Positions 19,064 to 26,922 of a stretch of DNA of 26,922 nt are shown piece by piece. Source of the stretch: Tubiluchus corallicola. Taxonomy: Eukaryota; Priapulida; Priapulimorpha; Priapulimorphida; Tubiluchidae. Position numbers and translations under genes: made by a program. The stretch's first letter is position 1. Each line of letters opens with the position of its first letter. The notes below the pieces were generated by a model. The model was given only the letters and a program-made list of their open reading frames with translations. It did no database searches and was not told where the DNA came from. Location: NCBI GenBank assembly GCA_030141605.1, contig JAQGDQ010001222.1, forward strand, positions 27,301 to 54,222, in the 5' to 3' direction.

Positions 19064-19273
19064 CATGTCGAGCTGTTTGCTGATGAGTCTGAGTATGACC
19101 GTGGCCTCGGGCGACGCCTTGCTGACCAGAACTGGCAACAGATACTGAAGATTTGCAGTGAGGAAAGACTGAACGTCGGCAAATTCGAACATGGCGACAA
19201 CTTTCTGCAGGACACCTAGCGGTTCCTCAGAGGACTTCTGCGAAACTCTGACATACAGAAAGTTCCCCAGAAA
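19064..19273 (-). CDS. ATR: ATR exon 5 (HEAT region)
   Basis: 210 nt, exactly 70 codons in phase 0-0, so skipping it would keep frame. The product is FLGNFLYVRV...FEFADVQSFLTANLQYLLPVLVSKASPEA...ISKQLDM. The human counterpart is NVFDFPDLNRFLTRTLQVLLP and LAAKASPAAS..IRTLGKQLNV. The acceptor is CATGTTTCAG, with a (GTAGTG)n microsatellite starting about 30 nt upstream of it. The donor ATG|GTAAGA is followed at once by a second, decayed copy of the junction. Confidence 0.92.
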
Positions 19274-19304
19274 CTGAAACATGCAAAAATAAGTTTTATT
19301 TGGG

Positions 19305-19420
19305 CTACTACTACTACCGCTGCTGCTGCTGCTGTTATTGCTACCACTACCACTACCACTACCACTACCACTACCACTACCACTACCACTACCACTACCA
19401 CTACCACTACCACTACTACT
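19305..19420. repeat. (CCACTA)n with CTG run next to exon 5
   Basis: A hexanucleotide array of about 14 units (CCACTA) plus GCTGCTGCTGCTGCTG. On the sense strand it is GTAGTG repeats and CAG repeats ending roughly 30 nt before the exon-5 acceptor. Confidence 0.95.
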
Positions 19421-19668
19421 AATGCTATTTAATAATTTAATATGCATTGTGTTAATACTATTTAATATGCAGTCCACATATCCGCACATAATTGCTATCC
19501 ACCCATCCCGGAACCAAGTTTGAACCTAACCTAACTGCTAATAAGTTCATTCGCCAATTCAGCCGGCAAATTAACCCCCCCCCCCAGGCCAACGTGTTTC
19601 ACCAAGTTTCACCAAAATTTCAACAATTTGCATAGTCAAAACTTTAAAGGAAATAAGCGAAGACCTAC

Positions 19669-19840
19669 CAAGCAGATATCCACGCGAAACTTGTTGAACA
19701 GATCCGTCGGCGAAAGTTTTTGACCGGCGGCGACATCTCGCAGTTGCAGCTGAGCAATTTCGGTCACTGACGGTTCTCCGGGCAATATGGCGTCCAGCAA
19801 ACTGACGGTGACCACACGCAGGACTTCAGTGTCTGCAATT
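19669..19840 (-). CDS. ATR: ATR exon 4
   Basis: 172 nt: 1 + 57 codons. The product is IADTEVLRVVTVSLLDAILP...LFNKFRVDICL. The split first codon is R, giving GQLGR-IADTEV against human GDIGR-AAKGDL. The end matches human SFFSQYKKPICQ. The acceptor is TAAAAACAG|A; a second AG eight bases inside would break phase. The donor is TTG|GTAGGT. Confidence 0.87.
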
Positions 19841-19932
19841 CTGTTTTTACAAAAAAAATTAAGGCGCAGATTTCATTTGTCAAAAACAGCCACAAATAAA
19901 TACTGACGTTGACGAAAATCACTAAATTACGT

Positions 19933-20365
19933 GTACAGGGTGGTTGCTAAGTATTGACCAACTAGTATGCACTTTAAAATAAATTACATTTACGTACGTA
20001 CAGGGTGGTTCCTAAGTATTGACCAACTAGTATGCACTTTAGAAAATAAATTACGTGTACATACGTACAGGGTGGTTCCTAAGTCTTAATTAACTTATAT
20101 GCATTATCAAATGAATTAAATGTACGTAAGTACAGGGTGGTTCCTAAGACTTAATTAACTGATATGCAGTACAAAATAAATTACATGTATGTACAGGGTG
20201 GTTCCTAAGTCTTAACCAACTAGTATGCACTATAAAATATATTATGTTTACGTACGTACAGGGTGGTTCCTAAGTTTAAACTAACTAGTATGCAGCATAA
20301 AATAAATTGTGTGTACGTACGTACAGGGTGGTTCCTAAGTCTTAACTAACTAGTATGCACTATAA
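19933..20365 (+). repeat. About 65-bp tandem repeat, 7 units
   Basis: GTACAGGGTGGTTCCTAAGT starts at 19933, 19998, 20065, 20130, 20191, 20256 and 20321. Units continue AACTAGTATGCACTTTA, AATAAATTAC and TACGTAC. The ACAGGGTGGTTCCTAAG motif recalls the termini of some DNA transposons, but no inverted partner is present. Confidence 0.95.
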
Positions 20366-20723
20366 GGCTTTAAACAAATTTCAAAAATGAATTAATGACA
20401 AAATTGGTAGGTGCAATTATTTAAGAATACTAATTTACGTGAGTGAATTAAAAAAAATTAAAAAAATCGCACAAATCTGATTATTACCACTAAGAGTTAC
20501 AAAAATTCGTGCAAGGTCGATTGTTTCATTTATTCGCGGAGGAGTTGGTTTATGATATTTTCATGATGATAGAAACATTAAAAATCTTTCGCCGTGCGCT
20601 GCACATATTTGTGCAAAATACCTAGTCACCTAGTGCTCGAGTTGCAGTTGGTGATGTCCTTGTTTCATGTGCAAAAAGCAGCAGCGGCTCAAAGAGCAAA
20701 GCACTGTGCAAAGTGATTGAATG

Positions 20724-21248
20724 CAGGGATGAGATGACAAATTGCAAAAAACTCTGAAACAGGCTGGGGGTTTGGGGGCCGCGTAGGCCCCCATGGGGGT
20801 CCAAAGGCGAAGCCCTCTTGGACCCAGCAACAAATTGCAATTTTGTGACCATAGAGAGTCTAAGTGGACTTAAAATTAAAATATCAGTTAACATGTTTCA
20901 TGCATAATTTAAAATACCCAACTATCAAGGATACATGATACCTAATTGTCTCAAAAACGCCTAAGTACTGGCCGCTCCTATGCAAAAGTATATAAAAACT
21001 GTCTGCAATTGACTCAAATAACTCCGCACAATTGATTCTACATTTTTATACATAGAGATATACACGTGGTTACACTGGCGTACGTGATGTAAACAAAGTG
21101 ACGGCCTGCCAGCTAGCGGTCAGCTTGTGAATTAATGTGTTGGGTCAGTAAAAATTTTCTCAACGAATTTACGCGATTTACAAAAATGGCACTACTGGTC
21201 TTCCAAAAACTCGGAATTCCGCGTATCCGCGGAAAATTCTCATCCCTG
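20724..21248 (+). mobile_element. Full-length MITE with CAGGGATGAGA inverted ends, 525 bp
   Basis: It begins CAGGGATGAGA and ends TCTCATCCCTG, a perfect 11-bp inverted pair. An internal GGGTCCAAAGGCGAAGCCCT then CTTGGACCC hairpin is present. There is no coding capacity. I could not find a clear target duplication, so the superfamily (hAT is possible by the CAGGG start) stays open. Confidence 0.85.
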
Positions 21249-21285
21249 CATAAATAATGAATTAAATAATTTAGTGATAACCCAC

Positions 21286-21453
21286 CTTCCCAATTGGCCG
21301 TACGACAGCAAAACGTTCTCCTGTAGTCGAGTGTTTCTAGACGCCCTGCCGGTCACGTAGGCCGATTTCAGTTTGCTGACGATAGCCACGCGAATCTCGG
21401 TGCTGCCATCTTTTGACGCAGTCCCGCAACGAAGCAGGTACGGAACAACTTTG
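21286..21453 (-). CDS. ATR: ATR exon 3 (HEAT region)
   Basis: 168 nt: 1 + 55 codons + 2. The product is KVVPYLLRCG...EIRVAIVSKLKSAYV...SRNTRLQENVLLSYGQLG. It matches human ELFVLRMKEAYTHAQISRNN and ILTTGDIGR closely in spacing, with R-SRN-L and G-LGR conserved. The acceptor is TTATTTCAG|C and the donor AAG|GTGGGT. Confidence 0.88.
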
Positions 21454-22297
21454 CTGAAATAACAAAGACGGTGGACGACGGTTAGTTGGCCGAGCTCTTT
21501 GTGTGCACAACTAAGCAGCCGCCGTGCTTGAAGAATAATACAAAATGTAAAATAATCCGTGTCTATCTAATCTTTTTCTATATGGAAGAAAAGGGGATCT
21601 ATTCAAAAACTTTCCATGCAAAGTTATATCACTTAGCATTTCGTTTACCTGCTAGAAAGACTTATGTAACTAGAAAGAAAATTATTAATTATTTAAAATG
21701 TTTTCATAAATTGGTAAAATATCACTGAGTCACCCTCCAAGGTGCACCACTCACTAACCAAAAAACGTATTTTTAATCTTATTAACAAGATACAGTAATT
21801 TTAAATTTTACTCTCAGTTAGTAACACGTGTGCGCTACGAATGCTCTGATTATTTTTTCAAACTTCACACAATGTTATCTAATCTTGTTTCAAATGACCT
21901 GTCGTCAAAATGGCTGCGTCTAACGGTCATCGCGGTAGTTTAAATTTACATGTTTTATACAGCGTGACTGCCGATTGAAGTCCTACATGCAAAAAGACAG
22001 TATGTAAGCGATATAAAATTTCAAGGGAAATTTTTATAGCTTTATCTAAGTTCTGGGTTTTCTTGTGCTATAATTTAAAAGGGTTGTGCCACTTCTTCGC
22101 CATCCCATAGTGCACCATTGATTCACCAAAAAAAACACACTTACATTGAAGTCATTTGTTTAAAGTCGCTCAAAAACGTTAACATGATTATTAGATGTTG
22201 TGTTAATTGAGGAACATGGTGAAAATGCAATTCAAAATTATAAGCCCTGGTGTTCTTAATATATGACTGTATAACTTATAAAGAAGCATTAAGCAGG
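21454..22297. other. Intron 2 sequence, nothing recognised
   Basis: AT-rich. A plus-strand open frame at 21486-21728 has no recognisable domain. No repeats were noticed. Confidence 0.6.
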
Positions 22298-22299
22298 TA

Positions 22300-22889
22300 C
22301 AGTGTTCCCTCATTTATCGTGGATGTTCTGTTCCAGGCCCACACGCGATAAGTGAATTTTTGTGAAGTAGGGACACTATACTTATTTTAGTAGTAATACA
22401 TTATTTTAAGTCTTTATAAACCCTCCCCACACTCTCATACATAACCCTTTCCCATTCCCTTAATAACTTTTCCCATACTGTACATGTACCTTTTAAAAAA
22501 CTTTACTTAAATGTTCATAAAAATGTTTTAAACTCTTAAACCTAGATACGTAATTTTAAAACTTTGATATGCGCTCTCACCATTGAGTAGCATCTCAAGT
22601 GGGCGCAAGTACTACATTTCGTTTTTGGTGTAATCATGCGCCGAATAAATACACCATTTACTGTAAATAGTCATTTTTAATGACTTATAATATTCTTTTA
22701 ATGTTAGAATTAATATTTTTAATATATTTTTATACATTTTGTGATTTTTTATGCAAAATTCATCAAATCTATACATTACTGTACAATACATACTACGCCT
22801 GCGCAAAAATACTTTAGACGTAGTACCGAAAAAACCCGCGAAACAGCGAGTCCGCGATAAAGGAACCGCGAAGCAGCAAGGGAACACTG
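22300..22889. mobile_element. Tigger/pogo-like MITE, 590 bp, TA target duplication
   Basis: The left end is CAGTGTTCCCTCATTTATCG after TA (22298-22299). The right end is AGCAGCAAGGGAACACTG before TA (22890-22891). CAGTGTTCCCT with CGCGATAA-type subterminal sequence is the known signature of pogo/Tigger elements. The internal part is AT-rich with no transposase, so it is non-autonomous. Confidence 0.85.
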
Positions 22890-23103
22890 TATTGTAGAAC
22901 AAAAATAAACCTTTGGCCGCAGTTACCACTGATAGAGAGCCCTGAGGAAACACTGTACTAAAATTATAATTTTGAAGCTTTTTTTTGGTTATAGAAATTC
23001 AACAATTAGTTGAAGAAATATCACAATACAGTCTATAATACATATTTTGTGAAATGAAAAAAAGGGGGGAAAAACAAAGAGCAGATAGCAAAAAGGCAAC
23101 AGA

Positions 23104-23117
23104 AGAGAGGGAGAGAG

Positions 23118-23206
<89 letters not shown>

Positions 23207-23213
23207 GAGAAAA

Positions 23214-23272
<59 letters not shown>

Positions 23273-23292
23273 TGAGAAAGAGAGAGAGAAAA
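23104..23292. repeat. GA microsatellite adjoining exon-2 donor
   Basis: (GA)n with AAAGA interruptions. On the ATR sense strand it is an almost pure TC tract of about 190 nt starting 12 nt after the exon-2 donor. Confidence 0.97.
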
Positions 23293-23303
23293 TACTCCGG
23301 AAC

Positions 23304-23430
23304 CTGAACATCTCCTGAATTTGCTCGTTGGCATCATCCAACAAAGAGAGGAACATTTCCACGTACTTCATGCTCTCAGAACCGTCCAGCCTCACATGAG
23401 TAAATAATGACTTTAGAGCCGAAGCAATCT
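23304..23430 (-). CDS. ATR: ATR exon 2 (HEAT region)
   Basis: 127 nt: 2 + 41 codons + 2. The product is IASALKSLFTHV...DDANEQIQEMF, and the split codons give E before and S after. It corresponds to human LHHLCKHLDF...LLNLMEDPDKDVRVAFS. The acceptor is TGTTCACAG|AG. The donor CAG|GTTCCG departs from consensus after GT, but it is the only site nearby that keeps frame with exon 3: the alternative GTATTT site leads to a stop. A long TC tract starts 12 nt beyond the donor on the sense strand. Confidence 0.85.
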
Positions 23431-23640
23431 CTGTGAACAAAAAAAATCAATGAAAAAATTGCACACAGTTGATGGATTTAAGCATCTCTGTCTATCCGAT
23501 AAGTGATTACGTTAAATGGTGTAGCACGATACACAATCAATGCTGAATTCTGAAGACAGTAATACATGACATTTTTAGCAAAAGTTGAGTAATTAAGCTT
23601 TAAAACAAAGACTTAAAAACAAGTACTAATAATACACCAG

Positions 23641-24760
23641 CACTGCATGCAACAAGCATCAGTTTCACATGCAACAAACACAAGTTTCATGTGCAACAAA
23701 CACCAGTTTCACTCGCAACAAACACCAGTTTCGCGCGCAACAAATATCACTTTCACGCACAACAAACATCAGTTTCACGCGCAACAAACACCATTTTCAT
23801 GCACAACAAGCATAAGTTTCACGCACAACAAACACCAGTTTCACGCACAACAAACACCAGTTTCGCGCGCAACAAACATTAATTTCACGTACAACAAGCA
23901 CCAGTTTCACGAGCAACAAACACCAGTTTCACGCGCAACAAACACCAGTTTCGCTCGCAACAAACATCATCACGCACAACAAACACCAGTTTCACACCAG
24001 TGCAACAAACATCATCACGCACAACAAACACCAGTTTCACACCAGTGCAACAAACATTAATTTCATGCGCAACAAACACCAGTTTCACGGGCAACAAACA
24101 TTAATTTCACGTACAACAAACACCAGTTTCACGTGCAACAAACACCAGTTTGACTCGCAACAAACACCACTTTCACGTGCAACAAACACCAGTTCGACTC
24201 GCAACAAACACCAGTTTCACGGGCAACAAACACCAGTTTCACATGCAACAAACACCAGTTTCACCCGCAACAAACACCAGTTTCATGCGCAACAAACACC
24301 AGTTTCATGTGCAACAAACATTAGTTTCACTCGCAACAAACACCAGTTTCACGAGCAACGTACACCAGTTTCACTCGCAACAAACACCAGTTTCACACGC
24401 AACAAACACCAGTTTCACATGCAACAAACACCAGTTTCACGTGCAACAAACATTAGTTTCACTCGCAACAAACACCAGTTTCACGCACAACGTACACCAG
24501 TTTCACTCGCAACAAACACCAGTTTCACACGCAACAAACACCAGTTTCACCCGCAACAAACACCAGTTTCATGTGCAACAAACACCAGTTTCATGCGCAA
24601 CGAACACCAGTTTCACGTGCAACAAACACCACTTTCACGTGCAACAAACACCAGTTTGACTCGCAACAAACACCACTTTCACGGGCAACAAACACCAGTT
24701 TGACTCGCAACAAACATCAGTTTCATGCGCAACGAACATCAGTTTCACGTGCGTTTCACA
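23641..24760 (+). repeat. 22-bp minisatellite, about 50 units, open in several frames
   Basis: The unit is CAACAAACACCAGTTTCAC plus three variable bases (CGY, TCG, ATG, GTG). Because 22 is not a multiple of 3, a continuous frame reads a 22-residue repeat (NKHQFHAQQTPVSRATNTSF). Frames stay open for 137 (23647-24060) and 212 codons (24065-24703). There is no promoter, splice or family evidence for expression, so I treat it as non-coding satellite in intron 1. Confidence 0.93.
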
Positions 24761-24939
24761 GCAACTACCATTACTGCAAGCCACAAGCACAAGTTCTCCA
24801 TGTGACAAACACTGGTATGCCTAAATTTTACACACTGCCTGTAACAGACAAGTGGTCTGATACACATTAGGCAATTTATCACTGTGGTGGTGGCGTAAAC
24901 ATTTGAAAATGATGGAGATCCTTGTACATAATCCATTAA

Positions 24940-25757
24940 AGATGATGCCTTGTGTAACTCAATGGAAAACCTTGTGTAAACACGAGTTCAGAATAAAGAA
25001 TGCTCTAAAACATTGAAAACTACAATAGCTTATTTCAAATCAAAGCTTAGATTAAATAATAATTACCTCGGATACTCGAATTTCGTTAAACTTTCAAAGC
25101 AACGCGCGGCTCAGTGAATCTACTAAGATTGGCAAAGGGGTGTTTTTGTCACATTCGCGTGGCCAACAAATAGGTGCTGTACTGTCATAAGTAATATCAT
25201 GGGCTGCAACGTTCGTCTGTAACGTCAGTGTAACATAGAGCTCATTTTCGAAAAGTCACATCAGCGTCTTATAGCAATCTCCACTTACACAAATGTTCTT
25301 GACAGAAGATGACAACCATTGCACAAATTGTGGTTAGTTTGTGACATAAGTGACAGCTGTGTTCAGTTGTCATTAATTAAGTTTCCAAAGAAATTACTTT
25401 AATATTAGAAACAATTGTTAACTTTTACAGGCAAGAAAACGTATGTTTTGGACAGTAAATTAAAACGAAATTGAGTCTAAACAATCGTCCAGTTTTCGTT
25501 TAAGTAAAATGTGACTGGCTTCCATTTTCTGTTTGATTGCCTTACTGTCGTTAGTTTGTGATGTAAGTAATAGCAGTGTTAGGTTGCCAGAGCTATCACT
25601 TACATCACAAAGTAGCCAGTTTTGGTTGCCATTAATTAACTTTCCAAGGTAATTACTCAAACATTAGAACAAATGTTAACTTTTATGGGCAAGAAAATGA
25701 ATATTTTGGACAGTAAATTAAAACCAGATTGAGTCTAAACAATCGTCCGGTTTTCCT
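24940..25757. mobile_element. Larger relative of the TTAA-flanked MITE, with internal duplication
   Basis: GTTCAGAATAAAGAATGCTC, AATAATTACCTCGGATACTC and TTGGACAGTAAATTAAAA are shared with 9396-9690. The right end CCGGTTTTCCT is followed by TTAA (25758-25761). A second right-end-like sequence (CCAGTTTTCG, TTTAA) lies near 25490-25503, so about 240 bp are duplicated in tandem. The left end is degraded (a TTAA lies at 24936-24939). It ends 30 bp below the exon-1 donor. Confidence 0.75.
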
Positions 25758-25791
25758 TTAACACGATGACAAAACAACTGAGCTCACTCAC

Positions 25792-25973
25792 CAAGCTTCA
25801 CTTCCGGATCAAAATTGGTGAGAAGCGAAAAAAATGGAGCAACCAACTCCACGTCCACTAATTTGACCTCTCTCTCCGCTGGCAATGCTTTTAGTGCGAA
25901 ACCGTTAGAACAGTAAGAACACTCCAGTACTAAGAGACGCGTTAGTGACGACCCAGGTTTGAAGTTTACGGCT
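25792..25973 (-). CDS. ATR: ATR exon 1 of window (HEAT region)
   Basis: 182 nt: one base of a split codon, 60 codons, one base. The product runs from AVNFKPGSSLTR to LLTNFDPEVKL. The acceptor is TTTCTCTAG just above 25973, with an alternative AG two bases further in. The donor is G|GTGAGT at 25791. The end matches human IPSPVKLAF, which continues into the next exon. The N-terminal half (VLECSYCSNGFALKALPAE) is weakly conserved. No further exon was recognised between 25976 and the window end. Confidence 0.85.
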
Positions 25974-26255
25974 CTAGAGAAAAGAGGCATAACAAAAACA
26001 TAATAATAGGTCAAACTAACAAACTAACTAAATATTCTAAATATAATTTTTTAAGGCGATTTTTCTGAAACTTACTTCAGGTACCGCTTTTCTTGTCCTT
26101 TAAGTCTTTATCGCAAACTCTAGGTTCATATATACAAAAATACATTCAGGACAAAGTACATACAACAGTTTTAAATATTTACAATTATCACTTAGCTAGT
26201 GACACACAAAGTAAATGAATAAAAGTAAAGTAACAGTAAAGTAAAGTAAAATAAA

Positions 26256-26257
<2 letters not shown>

Positions 26258-26348
<91 letters not shown>

Positions 26349-26386
26349 GGAGGGAGTGAGGGAGGGAGGGAGAGAGAGAGAGTAAG
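26258..26386. repeat. GA microsatellite
   Basis: (GA)n for about 85 bp, then GGGA-rich, joined to the inverted 72-bp repeat at 26374-26445. Confidence 0.97.
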
Positions 26387-26445
26387 AGACGTCAAGTAAT
26401 ATGTACATTTGCTAAGTATAGAAGTTTATACACCTGGACATTTTC
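26374..26445 (-). repeat. 72-bp repeat, inverted partner of 18553-18624
   Basis: Its reverse complement is essentially identical to 18553-18624. Together with that copy it brackets ATR exons 1 to 5. Confidence 0.88.
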
Positions 26446-26823
26446 ATCCTGCATCAAATTTTTTATCGGACAACTGTTTGTTATGGAAAAACAGGGACGA
26501 TTTTTCACTCGTACACATTTTAACTTATGGTCTAAAATGTAGTCAAGCATCGGGACTCCACTAAATATGGTTCATTAAATATCAAAGCCATTCCAGTCTG
26601 TAACCTCTATTTTCTTTCCTAGTTAATTGAAATATGTCATAGGTAGTATAGTATAAATATACCTACAACGTGGAATGCATTTTTGTTGCATTAATGCAGG
26701 TGTAGTTCTATGGCTGCAAAACTTTTCGGTAACTCAATGTGGTGTAGGAATTTTGTAAAATACTGGTGTCTCCTGATAAAAGAAATAAGAAGCCATGCAG
26801 CCCACCCATGCTAGGGATAGAGA
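26446..26823. other. Intron sequence upstream of exon 1, nothing recognised
   Basis: AT-rich. No ATR-like exon or repeat was seen. Confidence 0.6.
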
Positions 26824-26847
26824 AGCAGGGAGAGGGAGGGAGGGAAG

Positions 26848-26922
<75 letters not shown>
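26824..26922. repeat. GA microsatellite running off the window end
   Basis: GGGA-rich start, then pure (GA)n to the last base. Its true length is unknown. Confidence 0.95.

Larger units (their letters stand above)
517..25973 (-). other. ATR: ATR checkpoint kinase gene, central part (15 exons, both ends outside window)
   Basis: ATR is a PI3K-like Ser/Thr protein kinase. With ATRIP it is recruited to RPA-coated single-stranded DNA and phosphorylates CHK1 and other targets under replication stress. Translating the minus strand gives 15 exons whose products line up in order with human ATR as I recall it. Examples are LSTQTVF.ILDHLT.W.RH (exon 15), GECLG.L.AIDPGR.LD (exons 11/12), RLMGPKH (exon 8), LQP.LLG.LAFF (exon 7) and SKASP (exon 5). 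About 854 codons are visible: central HEAT-repeat region, UME domain, and the segment before FAT. FAT, kinase and FATC domains and the N-terminus are outside. Exons make up under 10% of the window and introns run from 214 to 4171 nt. Splice phases agree at every junction and no exon has an internal stop, so the gene looks intact. TOR, ATM and SMG1 relatives fit much less well, because UME plus these motifs is ATR-specific in my knowledge. Confidence 0.95.

Noticed and set aside
18750-19148. Ser/Leu-rich and Arg/Glu-rich proteins over the TC/GA tracts (also at 23000-23340 and 26192-26408)
   Set aside because: Dinucleotide microsatellites translate to SL or RE runs in every frame. Only the ATR exon parts inside them are coding.
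21486-21728. Plus-strand 80-codon frame in intron 2
   Set aside because: AT-rich, no domain, no repeat or splice context. Chance is sufficient.
23647-24703. Repeat-protein gene with 22-residue repeats on the plus strand
   Set aside because: The frames follow from a stop-free 22-bp satellite. There is no start context, splice site or family match.

Overview
This is animal nuclear DNA: AT-rich, intron-dense, and crowded with minisatellites, microsatellites, small DNA transposons (MITEs) and tRNA-derived SINEs. No bacterial-style gene is present. I cannot name the species. The exon/intron style and moderate similarity to vertebrate proteins fit an invertebrate metazoan.

The main gene lies on the minus strand and spans the whole window. 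It is the middle part of ATR, the PI3K-like kinase that heads the DNA replication-stress checkpoint. I reconstructed 15 exons between 25973 and 517, 2564 coding nt in all. Splice sites and phases agree at all 14 junctions: 13 introns are GT-AG and one is GC-AG. Comparison with human ATR recalled from memory shows colinear similarity from the central HEAT-repeat region, through the UME domain (about 16762-12686), to the segment just before the FAT domain (517-667). The N-terminus lies beyond 26922, and the FAT and kinase domains lie below position 1.

Intron 12 (4907-9077) holds a second gene on the plus strand, at about 6393-7735. It encodes a leucine-rich-repeat surface protein with an LRR/LRRCT block, a Thr-rich stalk, then an LRRNT/LRR/LRRCT block and a hydrophobic GPI-signal-like tail. 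Two single-base shifts in homopolymer runs break its frame. A 5'-truncated LINE lies next to it.

The rest of the introns, left to right: a SINE (104-300); a 94-bp x 19 array (713-2497) and a 23-bp array (2490-2910); two tRNA-SINEs (3581-3755, 4185-4548); SINE bodies (4907-5036, 5375-5522); a 71-bp array (5911-6135); a TTAA-flanked MITE (9396-9690); GAT/GAC repeats within a 479-bp tandem duplication (11514-12512); a 76/81-bp array (13240-15351); a 32-bp array (17376-18370); TC/GA arrays; a 65-bp array (19933-20365); a MITE with CAGGGATGAGA ends (20724-21248) and two halves of it flanking exon 7; a Tigger-like MITE (22300-22889); and a 22-bp array (23641-24760).

The most striking observation is that several repeats are built from, or sit on, ATR splice junctions. 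The 32-bp array is a tandem amplification of the 3' end of exon 6 plus its 5' splice site, giving about 18 extra CAGGTAT donor-like sites. A 142-bp inverted copy of the exon-13 acceptor region, including the first 12 exon bases, lies at 223-364. The exon-5 donor is followed by an 18-bp decayed duplicate. The 94-bp array carries acceptor-like sites in nearly every unit.
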